Of a stretch of 64,000 nucleotides of DNA, positions 1 to 12,187 are shown in pieces. Under the pieces are notes generated by a model that did no database searches, was not told where the DNA came from, and saw only the letters and a list, made by a program, of their open reading frames with translations. Within the stretch, counting starts at the first letter, position 1; every line of letters starts with the position of its first letter. The position numbers and the translations under genes are program-made. Location of the stretch: assembly GCA_948567375.1 (NCBI GenBank), contig OX419758.1:6515001-6579000 (forward strand). The letters are read 5' to 3'. Source of the stretch: Lunularia cruciata. Lineage: Eukaryota; Streptophyta; Marchantiopsida; Lunulariales; Lunulariaceae.

Positions 1-2705
1 TGTAACTAAATGTAGTGTTCTATTGCACCTGTGAATCTACCTGAAATGTTGTAGGTTATCCAAATAATCCAAAGTTTTGAACATAGTGGAAAGGGATCAT
101 TCTAAATATATAGTTGTCTCCTTCTACTTTTAGTACAATAGAATATTCTTTTCCTTTAGTCCCCAATTCTCCTTTTCCTTTTGACACCATCTATGGTACC
201 AAGTACACCATTTTCAACAAGTCCTAGAATCTAAAGGTCTTTGATGAACCAGACGAACAGAAGTGGAACTTGATCCAAGCCAAGGAGAAACTGGATGGGA
301 TGTAGCAGATACACCAAATATAACTCCAAGCTCAGTTGGAGAGTGTATTCCGCTCCATACCCACACTAATTCTTTATTTCCAAATCTCTCAAAAGTTGAC
401 TGGGCTCTAAGAATTTCTTGAGATCAAAATTCCTCTAAAAGGCGGTACTTGCTTGGCATCTGCATAATTTTTATCTTCATAACTTCCATCTTTGTGCACA
501 TATACCACTATCTTCCAATTTCAAATTGGTGTTCAACCTAGGAATTTAGATACATCAACACATCCAAACCCCTTAACCTTGAAAGTTTTCATTGCTTTGG
601 GAAATTGTGGAATGTGCACAAGTTCAGGCTTGTGCAAAAGCAAGATGAGTTCAAACCCTCACAATTGACTTCACATTACAACATGCAGCATATATGTTCT
701 TTTGATACATGACACTTTTTCTTTTGTTCTTGTCTCTGAGATGTACCACCTTGATTAATACCATGCACTATTTTCACTGAATCTCACACAGAAACTCACT
801 TATCTAACCCGTAAGCCTTCCTTCTCAAAAGCCTCAAGGGAATCTTGAAATGGCCCATAGAGTCCTATAGTACCTATCAAATATAAATACCTAGATACTC
901 TATAGAATAGAATATCTATGCACGTTTGATTTTAGAAAAGCTTTATTTTATGGGCATCGCTAAAGTTCCAGTAACTTCTGCAACTAAAAGCTCCTAATGT
1001 TTCTCTTGCCATTTTCCAACGTTGGATAAATTTCATTGTTTGTATATCCTTGATGCCGCCTTCCTGGTTGTTCCCCTTGGGATTGAGATTCAGAAAAATC
1101 CCTTGAGATGTAGCGCGAATCAACCATAGTTCAACGATAGCACTTCTTCATCACATGTATAGCTCGGAGCTCTTTCTTGGATGCATTAGGGGGTTTCAGA
1201 TGCAGATGTAGGATCAACGGATTATTGTGATTTTTAGAGATATCTATAAAATAGTGTATGGATATCCACTATTGTGAAATTTTAGTGATATTTTATGGAT
1301 ACCATGGACGTGATTAGAATTGGAAACGTCCCCTAAATTTTAGAATTTGAAAATTTTAGCGCAAATTTAAATTATATGTATATTTTGGAATGATAAGATT
1401 TGAGGGGTGATCCCGTAACCTATTGAAAGCTCCAGGTCACGTTTTAGATTGCGAGTAATTTCTATGGCTATGGAGTTGTACTTATACCTCGTATACTCTC
1501 GTGTATTACCTATAAATTGTTTTAACCAAAATTCATTTATAAAATTTGGACAAGTCTAGATAAAGCTAAATCTGAAAAGACCGAATCTCTGAGGAGAATC
1601 CAACCTACGCCCCCATCATGTTGTTGTGTGGTCGGGATAATTGTGCGCACATCTGCGTCTCGCATGTGTGTGTACCTTTGCTAATTGCAGTTACTGTGTT
1701 GCAGTTACAATATCATGGTTTTGTTGGATAGGAGTAACCTTAATGGTACCTATCCACTAGTCTGTCTGTCTTCATGACCTGATGATGATCCTTAGGAGTT
1801 TCGTCGCACATTCGTGCTATGTGTTTATCTTACGCTTTGGATGTCTTTCTGGCCCTAGCAATGGTCTAAATCCCGAAACAGAGAACAGGAGATTCTTGGA
1901 CATCTTGTTTGTGCTATCGTTTTCATCCGCACATAAGATGTTTGAAAATTCATATATATCAATCTAGCAAGTCTAATAATTTACTATTTCGATTTGTCTT
2001 TCCTTTTCCTGCTTATGCTGCTTTTAGAGGAAGAAGGCCTTTGTGTACTTTCCAAAATCGCACTTGGTGTGGGATTCTATATAGCATGACGAACTAGGTC
2101 GAGGGTCGTCATACCAGAAAACGGCGAAACGGCACAGGAAAACCACTGGGAAAGAAGTGAACATAGCTGACAAATTTGAGTACATGATATGAATACATAA
2201 ACTGTCTTCTACGTTACATTTCTTCCAATTTCAATGTTGTTAATCACGAAATATATGAGGCAATACGCATGGTGGAGACGGATCACTTGGAGATAGGACT
2301 CACATGGAGTTATCTCTAATTTAAAACACAAGGAAACTTATAGTTCTTCGATTAATCATGTTGAGAATGAAGGGCACGTTTAACAGTATTGATGCTGATG
2401 TATCATATGCAGCGGGATCCAGCGCATAACCTAAAAGATTTGGCTGTACGAATTGTAACCTTCATCATTGCACCATTTTGTTCCTCAGAAGGTGGGCTTG
2501 ATCGGAGACGGTTCAATTCTGTAGCTTCTGTGCACGTGTCTTTGCCAATTATTGCGGAAAGAAATCACTTGGAAAGCTGTCAAACGAGTGATACTGTAGA
2601 GAGACTTCGTCACCAGAGATCGCAGAGAAAGTCATAACGGCGTCGATATTTGGCACTTCGACTTTGCAGTACCTCAAGTTTACACCAAACATCCAGAAGT
2701 ACGCC
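1..2705. other. Intergenic, no supported gene
   Basis: AT-rich sequence with only short open frames (under about 80 codons) that resemble no family I know and show no start context or splice pattern tying them together. No LTR, TIR or tandem array was seen here. A decayed transposon cannot be excluded. Confidence 0.5.
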
Positions 2706-2750
2706 TTGACGTGGCATTTTAATTCTATGTGACAGTACGTGCCACGTCAA
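2706..2750. repeat. 11-bp perfect inverted repeat with ACGT cores
   Basis: TTGACGTGGCA (2706-2716) is repeated exactly in inverted orientation as TGCCACGTCAA (2740-2750), with a 23-nt spacer. A third related GACGTGG lies about 25 bp further on. Each arm contains ACGT, the core bound by plant bZIP factors (established knowledge). No convincing gene starts beside it, so a regulatory role is only possible. Confidence 0.5.
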
Positions 2751-5558
2751 AGTGTATTCAACTGTATGTCTCGACGTGGATGTTAATCCAAATCCATGCA
2801 TAAACAAGTCAGGTTGTTCAAAAACTAATTGCTCGGAACATAGAATATCACGATCCCACAAAACGCACTATAACGCGTAAACTTTTGAAACATAAACATC
2901 ATAAGTCGTGGTTAATTAAGCTAATTGATATGGTAAGTTATTGATAGAGAGTGAACATATGGTGAAGGACATTCGCAGGGGTGCGATCGATGATTTCCAG
3001 AGTATTTAAAAAAATCCAAACAATGTTTTCTATTGAATTGATTATTTGGATCAACTAGAGCAAAGTACAATGGTCCTCTCTCTTCATTTAAAAGATATCA
3101 ATATCTGTAAAAGATCATTAAAAGATCTCAATCGGTCTTCTATCTTCTATCGAGTATTCCAGGAGTAGTTTTCTTGTTGCTTTTCAGTTAGTTGTTGAAT
3201 TGCCCAACCGTGGGTTAGCTTAGGGATCTAGACTTTGCTTAGATGTGTGCACCCTTGATTTTCATTGGGCACCGTGCTCCACGTTCCCTCTTGCACCCTT
3301 GGTGCTTTGTATTCCTTTTACTCTTTATATATTTGTGTTCGTGCTTTCTTTACTAGAACCCAAGTAATAAGAGTAATTGGTCTACTAATAATGCTTAGGA
3401 AGCCAAAGCAGAAGTTTATCTCTTATAAATATGTAAAAGTTCCCGCCCCACACAAATCTATATTTTAAAAATGTGACTTTACATTGAACTATTAGTCATA
3501 TAATATTTAATATTGTATACCTGGAAATAAATTATAGTAAAATAAGGTAATTCTTCTTTGTAAATAGAAATTTCCTAGTACTCACCTTTTTCCCCTTTAC
3601 GGATAGGACCTTATTACCCAATTTCACAGTACCTACCTTCCGCACAATAGACCATATTATAAATTTGGCATAGATATAAGTTTGCTCAACAAAATGGTTA
3701 GCTACTACGAATCTAATATTTGCTCCGAGGAATTCTCAACCCTTCAACTCTTTGATAATCAAACATGTGAAGCATGATTTGAAATACGTGTCAAATAGCA
3801 ATTTTGCCTATTTTGAAATCATAATATAGTTCCAAGTATTGATGAATCATAAACTTCAATTACTTGCCAAACTGTATCCAATTACACATGTTGGGATACA
3901 AGAATTTGAATAGTATTCCGATCAACAACTTATGTAGGATCCGCATACTAATCTTATAACAGTTGAATCATGTAGAATCAGTGGCTTGCATCTTCATACA
4001 CCTGATCGCCATTCCTTCTAAGAATAACATGTACCAATACTACTAACTATACTACAGACAAAATTATCTTTTCAAGTTTCTTACATGAATAATCATCTCT
4101 ATCAAACAGTCAACCAACCAGAGCTTTCGACAAGCTACAATGTGTCTACTCCTCTCCATCTGTCATGTAAAATTAGGCAAGTATATCTCAAATTACCCGA
4201 TGTGATGTTACATCACAAGACCCCGATGTTTTCTACATTCCTGAAAGACAGTCGATGAAATTATCCTAATTAAAGTTCTCAAGGCAAACGACTCTAATAA
4301 TCAAGCAATACCCACATGCGCTTGGAGTGGCATCCAAAGCTATGGAGCTCATTACCTCGTCGAGATAAGGAGTCTATGATCAAAAAACAAAAATCAAATT
4401 TTGGAGCTAGACCTTTATACAAGCGTCTATTTTGGCTCGCGAGTAGATGATGATCGATCTTGTCGATCATCTGAAACGTTGAACCTGCAAAACAAGGCTT
4501 TCCCTTTCTTTATATATTTTGCCATTAACTTTGAAAGTTCAAAGCTTGGCCTTTTCTTTCTTCCCTTCTAACCACCTATAGCTTTGTGACTTGATGTTGC
4601 ATGCATTGTTAACTTACATTACTGTACCGTCTCCTCTGTTAAAGGCTAACAGATAATATACGCATCTCAGAAAATATGTTCTTGAAAAAGAAACACCTCA
4701 TTTTAGTATTACAATAAAGAAAGAAAATTAGAAAACACAAACGAAAGGAGAAATTGTATTGAATTATCTTGACATGTCAAAGTGTATGCATGCTTTCCGT
4801 GCGTCATGCTTATGTTTCACGAAGGTACTCAAAGATAGCATAGGTTCCAAATTAAATGCAATTCTAAATTTATGGTTTACATCCTTGCCAAAACATCTAC
4901 ATAGATTTTTCAAATCATATACAAGATAAGTTTTATAAAACAACTATGGATTAGATGGCCATAGCTATAATATATGAAGAATCGTTCCTGGCTCTAATCC
5001 GTATGAGAATTGTATTCTTTATGTTCCCATAAATGAAAATGTTCATCTTGGACTCTAATATCAGATATGGTATCTTCGCATTTTCCAAAATCCTATTTTA
5101 CTGGATTTTCTCCTTGTAACATACATATAACTTAAGTAAAGTCGAAGAATTGAAAAAATCCTCGGACTCGATGATAGAAAATCAAACATACTAAGCCCCT
5201 CTAACCACTAATCTCTTATTCGAAATTTCGCTACGCAACAAGCTCGCTCACTAAACTAAGAATTTCATAATTAATTAAGGAGTTGGAAAGTTTGTGCATA
5301 CTCATAATGAAGTTTGATTTATTTTCTATTATAAATATCCATATAGCCGTGTATCCGTCCTTTATTTTCCTAGTTTTTAAACGTAATCTAAAGAAGAGGA
5401 TTGGCAAGAGAAAGAGACGTACCATTTTACGAAATTTACGAAATTTCCTCAACTTTTTTATAACCGATGCAAAATCGACAATACACAATAAGCCAAAAGC
5501 CCTAAGTTGTCAAAATTGTCATAAGTACTCCTTTGTCCAGGATACAATAATGGTCTAA
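2751..5558. other. Intergenic, no supported gene
   Basis: AT-rich stretch. The open frames at 3265-3468 and 5231-5558 are short, low in complexity and partly antisense to each other. I see no domain, repeat array or transposon end that I can support. Confidence 0.5.
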
Positions 5559-5594
5559 CATGGAAGACAATTATTCTATCACCAGTCTTCCATG
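5559..5594. repeat. 10-bp perfect inverted repeat
   Basis: CATGGAAGAC (5559-5568) and GTCTTCCATG (5585-5594) form a perfect 10-bp stem with a 16-nt loop. It lies 38 bp before the longer palindrome at 5633-5689, so two hairpins sit in tandem. Confidence 0.6.
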
Positions 5595-5632
5595 AAGGAT
5601 GCTGGATGACAGATAGCGCTGAAGCTCTAAGC

Positions 5633-5689
5633 ATTCAATCAGAGATTGACACCACGACATCATGTCGTGCTGTCAGTCTATGATTGAAT
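5633..5689. repeat. 57-nt near-perfect palindrome
   Basis: The left arm (5633-5660) and right arm (5662-5689) are 28 nt each, with one unpaired base at 5661. Comparing the left arm with the reverse complement of the right gives 25 of 28 matches. Such a structure could form a cruciform, or be the remnant joint of an inverted duplication. The one-base loop is too short for a typical plant microRNA precursor. Confidence 0.75.
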
Positions 5690-6037
5690 CGTTTCCTCAA
5701 GGACCTCTAATGGCACCAGCAACTCCATCAATGCCTGCCTGCTCCCCAAGCAGCGCGTCCGCTTAAACTTAACTCCAGATTGCTGTTGTTGTCCCATCCG
5801 TGCCATAGAGTGGAAACTGCAGATCGGCATGGACAGAGTTACTACATTTCTGACGTCTACCCGAAAATGTCAATGCAATTATGCAAATGTGGATGTTTTT
5901 GTTAAGCAGATTCAAATTCGATGGCGCTAGTTAGGAATGATAATGGATTGAACTCCAAATGCGAATGTGACTCTTGGATCTGCTTTCCCTACCTCCTTAG
6001 GTCACCCTCGGGTCACTCTGGGCACTACTAGTGTATG

Positions 6038-6049
6038 TCTTTGATTATG
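6038..6049 (+). repeat. Target-site duplication, left side of LINE copy A
   Basis: TCTTTGATTATG directly precedes the 5' end of the non-LTR element and recurs exactly at 9750-9761 just after its 3' end. The length suits target-primed reverse transcription. Confidence 0.7.
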
Positions 6050-9000
6050 TGAAGATTGGATAGGAGAGGGAGAGATGTGAGAGGAAAGAAATATATTTTC
6101 TGAGTGCTCTATAGAATATAGCACTTGAGAGAATAATACATTCGGTCCGTATTTTCAATTTCAGTTCCATTGGTATCTGGATTGAAGACTATGGAGAATT
6201 GAGTAGGAAAGTTATGTGAATTTTTAGGTTTTTTAAGGGTTTTGAGTGATTATTACACATTGAGAGTGATGGGAGTTCTCAATTTTAATATCTTTGTATT
6301 ATGCTACAATTTCATGAGAATTTAGTTTGTAAATTTTAGAGATGGGAATTGAAAATTACAAGAGTTTATAGTTTTTAGGGTTTGGAGAGATAGTATTTAC
6401 TCGTGTGAGTTTGGATGTGAAGGGTTGTGGTTTTGCAAGTAAGGGAAGAGATGGAGAGGAGCATCGTGTGTTATTATCATTATTTTTGTGCTAGCCATTG
6501 CTACACTTTCCCATGTGGGGTTGCCTAGAGTGGCTCAAAGTTACACCATGCCCGGTGTGTCATTGACGCTTTACCTCGCAAGGGGTAGACCCATGTGAGA
6601 AGGATGCACAAGGACTGTGATTGGACCACTTGCGATGTTCACATGAGGCGAGCAACCACATCAACAACAATGACACTTGAAATTATGCATATTTCTTCTA
6701 TCCCTTCGTTGACCATTCTAGGGATACTGATCAAGTCGTGGTAGTGGTTAGCTTCTTAGGCTCGTTGCATTTTGGGGTTATTTGAGATTGGTTTTCCATG
6801 TCCACGTTTATTCCATAAGCTACTCCATACACTCCATGATGAGGCTAGACAAGCTTTTTTCCTACCACTTGATCATTTGGTAAGTGATCCCTTGGACAAG
6901 TTAGCATGGTTCATATTCCTCTTACTCCCTCAATGGTGTCTTCATTATGGTGAGGGGGATGTGCGGAGCGTAGAGAGGTGGCTGCTAGAATTTGTCAATT
7001 TCAAGTGTGGGATTGGGCGGCCCTACAAGAGGAGTCTGTTAGGCTATACTTTTTAGGAGACAGGTTTTGCCACATGATATTAGAGATTCCACTCCCTTAT
7101 GACGGTGTAGGACATTGGGTCAAGCTGGAGAGTTTAGTAGAGCAGCATGAGCACTACACCCTTTGTCTTTGGCTAGTCTTATTGATGAGACTATCTTTTC
7201 CTTACACTCACTACATCCTATGGTAGGAGATTGATTACCACTTGAGCTCTTAGATTATAAGCTTGAGAGCCTTTATGTCTGGATACTCCACTTTTTGCAC
7301 AAGCATTGTGCACTGTCCCTTGCCTTTTCTCAAGAGGCTTGTCAAGGATGGTTTATGAGCATCTTAGAGATTGCTTTTAAGTAGATGATCCTTCTAGTGG
7401 TTTTATCGCATTTTTTCAAGTGGCTGTAGCAGTAGTAAGAGGAGACATTCTTATTTTTGTTAGTCGGGTGTTAGGTGCTAGTCTACTTCTTGCAATGGAG
7501 AAGGACATGGGGGGCATTAGACCGATTGTTATTGGAGAGATCTTTTTTGCATTTGGTCAGTTGTGCCATTGTCCTTTAGGATTGTTCTCACTTCCATCAA
7601 CAACTCAGTCCATATCAGTTTCGGGTAGCTACACCTAGAAGATGTGAGGCTATAACTTTAGGCATTAAAGCACTCCCAGATATCCATTTGGAGTGGGTCT
7701 TCCTATAGGTGGATGTTAAGAACTCTGTTAATAGCATCTCATGAGCATCCATCTTTAGAGATCTTAGGGAGGTTGGTGGATCCTTAGTGAGTCTTATTCC
7801 TTTTGTGCAGTCCTTTTATGGCTTTCTTACTTCCCTTTACTAATAGCACGGTTGTTCACAAGAGGGATTCATCATCTTGGAGTTGGCTCTTGGTACACAT
7901 CAAGGAGATCCTTTAGGGGGACCCTTATTTGCCATGGCTCACTTTAGAGCTCTGTTATTTACTACTTTGGCCATGCTAGGTTGTGTATTTCTCTCCTTGG
8001 CAGATGATATCTACATTGTGGGCCTTGTAGATCAGATTGGGCAAGCCTTTGATCACTTGACTACCGAGCTACATCTAGTAGGCTTGAGAGTCAAGGTGTC
8101 AAAGTGCAGTACATGGTCCCCTTTAGGTATCCCTCCATACCTTGAGCTTCCAGAGGGGTGTATCACATCTATAGATGGACTACGTGTTCTTGGAGTGCTA
8201 GTAGGATTTGAGGATTTTGTCACATGGATCTTAGATGTTGCCCTTGTAGAGGATATTCTCCATATGGATGACCTTCCTTTATTAGGAGATCCGCATGTAG
8301 CATTTGGTATACTCTCCTCTAGTTTTGCTCATCAACCAACTTACCTCCTCTGCATAGTTCCTCCTTCCTTGACCGTTCTATCATGTCTTAGAGCCTTTGA
8401 TAGAAGAATTATGAGAGTCTTTGGTGATATTATTGGACCAGGGACATTTGAGTGTGTGACAAGGGATTTGGTACGTAGACAAACATCTATACTAATCTCA
8501 TGTGGAGAAGTTGGCTTGCTATCTATGGAGGAGATGACACCTATAGCATTTTTGCGTAGTTGGGCTCTCTCGGTACCCCTACTTTCCTCTTGTTTTGTGG
8601 TTCTTGATAGGCTGGTTTTGGAGACTTATGTGACAAAGGTGGAGGAGGGATCCTTTTCTCTCCAAATATTATTGTGGCAAATGAGAGATAGTCTATCCCT
8701 AGGAGTACACGAGGACCTTCCATCTTTTTCTTTACTATTGTTAGATTGGACTAGAGGTTTACAATCTTCCTTGATGGAGCGACATTGTCAACATATGCTA
8801 CATTCTCTCTTAGTTGACTCATCCATTCCTCAAGCTACTAGAGCACATCTTTGCTCTTGCTCTGGCAAGGGTGCATGGTCTTGGATCCTAGCTTGACCGT
8901 ACATTAGGGCATGCCCACTTGCACCAACTACTTTCTCTACAAAGATGAGGTTTTGCTTAGGTTTGGTCCACTCATCTACATCTTAATTGCTCACTTGTGA

Positions 9001-9749
9001 GTGTGGTTCTACACTAGATGCAGAAGCGGTCCATATGACATGGTGTCCTTTTGGATGATAGAAGATAGCTACCCATGATTTTATTAGGGACATAGTGTTT
9101 GATATGGCGAGAGAGTAGATACTTGGCTTGGAGAGAGTGTTCGTAGGATATGTAGACAACATGTGTCAGGGTAGACTTATACTTGGTTCAAGATGATCAG
9201 GTGATAGGAGCGGATGTCGTGGTTACATACACTATGTGCAATACAATTTTGGAGGGAGTGATTACCCATCCCCTTGGATGGGCGGCGAGTGCAACAACAG
9301 CTTGCAAAGTCTCCAAGTATAGGGGTATGCAGCGAGGTCACCTCTTTGTTCCTCTAGCCTTGGAGTTATATAAAGCGATGGACACGGGATTCGACACATT
9401 TGTCAGGGAGTGCACGAGAGCTTATCATGTTAGGTGCCAAGGGTACCACTCTCACTCTCACTCTCATACTTCGTAGTATATTTTAGACCGCATGTGTCCC
9501 TTGCTCTATAGAGGGCAGTGGTCGGTGCAATCCATAGGAGAGCTATCATACTAGATGATGCTTCTTTGGATGCTCCAATTGTTTGTAGACAGTAAAACTT
9601 ACATTGCTTTGATATCTTAAGTGCAGTAGTGCAGATTTCTCATATCAACTCTAGTGGGGGTTAGTCCCATTTTACCTATTTTGTCTCACCCTTGTATGGC
9701 TTGATGGGGTGTTCCCATCCTTCATGTTTCCTTCACGGAATCACTTTTC
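6050..9749 (+). mobile_element. Non-LTR retrotransposon copy A (near full length)
   Basis: About 3.7 kb, bounded by a 12-bp target duplication. The 5' part (6060-6440) aligns with the start of copy C (about 47,755-48,140), which suggests that both retain the original 5' end. The middle encodes a reverse transcriptase and the end a zinc finger plus endonuclease-like domain, followed by a 3' tail ending ...CGGAATCACTTTT. The tail matches copies B and C and many short fragments in the window. The reading frame is broken by many stops and shifts, so the copy is dead. Classification as a non-LTR element is firm; the RLE subclass is inference from the C-terminal domain. Confidence 0.88.
6772..9476 (+). 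pseudogene. Reverse transcriptase/endonuclease ORF of LINE copy A
   Basis: Broken coding region of a single-ORF-type non-LTR element. Around 7480-7560 an in-frame 'GGIRPIVIGEI' matches the RT region 0/1 signature. At 7877-8896 a 340-codon open stretch carries 'QGDPLGGPLF' and the catalytic 'LADDIYIVG' box (about 8000-8020), then a long RT thumb-like region. After further frame changes, 9183-9476 encodes 'GADVVV', a Lys-rich 'KVSKYRGM' and a C-terminal His-Ser tail. Stops and frameshifts occur throughout, including between the RT and C-terminal parts. Its role in life would be target-primed reverse transcription in the nucleus. Copy B preserves the C-terminal domain better. Confidence 0.82.
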
Positions 9750-9761
9750 TCTTTGATTATG
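9750..9761 (+). repeat. Target-site duplication, right side of LINE copy A
   Basis: Exact repeat of TCTTTGATTATG at 6038-6049. It lies in a locally repeated target: a sequence of about 44 bp starting TCTTTGATTATGGG is present again, diverged, from about 9796. Confidence 0.7.
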
Positions 9762-9972
9762 GGTGTTTGAGATTGTTGTGCAACTAGTGTATGTCTTTCA
9801 TTATGGTTGTTTGGGACTGTTGGGCCCTGGGTTCCTCCTTCCTTTCGCATTTATTTGTACCTTGTACTCTTTCCTTTTCGTTCGGAATACTTTTATATCA
9901 ATACCCTTGTCCAAATTGACAGACTGCCGTCGACGAAGCCTTGGCATGCTGTACTTCATAGTTTATTCCGAG

Positions 9973-10090
9973 AAAATGGCGACCGTGTAAGATAACAAGA
10001 AGACGCGAAGTGCCCCATCAAACCTTACAAGGATAAAAAAGAGAAACGCGACCACATAGAACACGAGGATAAAATATAAGAGGTAAAATG
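9973..10090 (-). mobile_element. LINE 3'-tail fragment(s), minus strand
   Basis: Read on the minus strand, this matches the last 70-90 bp of the LINE family (motifs CCCCATCAA, TTACAAGG, GCGACC in plus orientation). It seems to contain two tail pieces end to end (about 9973-10042 and 10043-10090). It faces copy A tail to tail. Confidence 0.65.
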
Positions 10091-11101
10091 CTGCACTTTA
10101 TGGTTCATTACCGGTAGCAACTAGCTTGGAATCTAGGCCTCATTCTCAAGAATGTCAGTTCAAAGGCCCCTGCACTGGCAGTGAATGTCAGAGGCTATTC
10201 ACCAGTGAACAAAGAGAACTCTAAAACCATCACCGACTTGAACTGTGACTGAAGCAATTCGGTGCCCAGCTTTGCCACGTCGAAACGTGTCCATAAGAGC
10301 GCGGACAAATGACCTCGTTCTAAATCCAATAGTAAAAACAATGAGATCGTCAGTCATTTGATTATGTTGCAAAGCTTCTTATCTGAGCAACTGTGATCAT
10401 GGAACTGGTGTCTATCGCTTTTGACTCGGTACAATTGAAAGCGCAAAGTGGAATGGAGAAAACATGGTGATGTTTCTGTAAGCGATGTTATTGCCCGCCA
10501 TCATTTTACCATGATCTTCTCTCCTGGGACTGCACGCTTAATTTCTGCATGTTGCTGCAGTAATGCATTTCCGCTTCGACACGAAGTCTCCCCATTCATC
10601 ACACACCTCAACCGTCTCCTCTGGAGAGCGTCTGTTCGGCGACGTTATTGGATTGAATCACGCATCCAATTCGGGATGAACGTCACAACACTCGGGACTT
10701 CACGTATTACTTCACACTAGTTGGATGTAAATACTATCAATGGGCTGATAAGTCCTATGAATCTTGAAAATTTGATGGAAGAAGTTATAGAAAACTGTTG
10801 TGTAGTAAAATAATAAAAGACACATATTTTGTAAGTTATATCCTAGGATACATATAATTTCATAAGATCAATGAGTGCATTTGATCCCACAATTATTGAG
10901 TTATATTTCGGAGAGAGATATTATGAGTTATTAGATCCGGCAACAACAATTGGAACAAATTTGTAATATTTATAGTTATGTCTTTGACTAGAATAAAAAA
11001 TATTCAAATAATATAGAAACTTTGCAATATTGGGATTTAGTTTGAATATCCAAATATTATTATTAGTAGTATTTGAAAGATCAGAAACAACTTTTATAAT
11101 A
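10091..11101. other. Intergenic, no supported gene
   Basis: The open frame at 10448-10720 is unrecognised and lacks supporting features. The rest is AT-rich and holds no repeat that I can define. Confidence 0.45.
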
Positions 11102-12187
11102 CGTCTGAGAGCATTTGATAAGAGGATTAGGGGAGTCTTTGGTAATATTATTGGACCAGTGACTTTTGAGTGTGTGATAGGGGATTTGGCACGTAGACAC
11201 ACGGCTCTACCGATCTCATGTGGTGGGGTTGGCTTGCTCTCTATGGAGGAGATGGTACCTATAGCGTTTTTGGGTAGTTGTGCTCTCTCGACACCCCTAC
11301 TTTCCTCTCGTTTTGTGGTTGCTGATAGGCCGGTTTTGGAGACTTATGTGATACAGGTGGAGGGAGGAGCCTTTTCTCTCCAGGTGTTATTGCGGCAGAC
11401 GAGAGATAGTCTATCTCCACGAGCACGAGAGGGTTTTCCACCATTTGCTTCTCTATCGTCAGATTGGACTAGATTTACAGTCTTCATTGATGGAGCGACA
11501 GTGTGAGCATACGCTACATTCTCTCTTAGTTGACTTGTCCATTCCTCAGGCTACTAGAGCACGTCTACGCTCTTGCTCCGGCAAGGGTGCAGGCTCGTGG
11601 ATCCTAGCTCGACCGTGCATTAGGGCTTTCTGACTCGCACGACTACTTTCTCTACAGCGATGAGGTTTTGCCTAGGTTTGATCCACCCATCTGCATCTTC
11701 ACTACTCACTTGTGAGTGTGGTTCTACACTAGATGCAGCGGCGGTCCACATGACACGGTGTCCTTTAGAAGGACAGAGGATAGCTACCCATGATGCCATT
11801 AGAGAGATAGTGTTTGCTATGGCACGAGAGAGTGGATACTTGGCTTGGAGGGAGCGTTTGTATGCTTTGCAGACGACACGTGTCAGGGCAGACTTATACT
11901 TGGTCCGAGATGATCAGGTGACAGTAGCGGATGTCGTGGTCACAAACCCTACGCGGGATACAGTTTCGGAGGGAGTGATTACCCATCCCCCTGGATGGAC
12001 GGCGAGTGCAGCAGCAGGTCGCAAGGTCTCCAAGTATAGGGGCATGCAACGAGGTCACCTCTTTGTTCCTCTAGCCTTGGAGTTATATGGAGCGATGGAC
12101 ACGGCATTTGACACATTTGTCAAGGAGTGCGCGATAGCTTATCATGTTAGGCGACAAGGGTACCACTCTCACTCTCATACTTTGTAG
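11102..12187 (+). pseudogene. C-terminal RT plus CCHC/endonuclease-like region, LINE copy B
   Basis: Three overlapping open pieces (11,102-11,506; 11,445-11,633; 11,660-12,187) are joined by frameshifts. The last has 176 codons: 'CECG' with a downstream His and Cys ('HMTRC') gives a C-x-C-x(n)-H-x3-C finger. It is followed by 'ATHDAIREIV', 'RADLYL', 'VADVVVTNP', then 'RKVSKYRGM' and 'FVPLALELYG'. The order finger, (R)xH(D/N), xD, D-hydrophobic run, K is the pattern of restriction-like (PD-(D/E)XK) endonucleases in R2/R4/Dualen-type elements; the usual 'PD' is 'AD' here. It ends in a His-Ser tail 'YHSHSHTL'. Assignment of the nuclease fold is inference. Confidence 0.75.

Noticed and set aside
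5231..5558. Overlapping frames of 85 and 91 codons on opposite strands.
   Set aside because: Low-complexity Lys/Phe/Ile composition from AT-rich DNA, no homologue recalled, no start or splice context.
5633..5689. MicroRNA precursor.
   Set aside because: The loop is one base and the arms are only 28 nt; plant precursors have longer stems and loops, and no small-RNA evidence is available.
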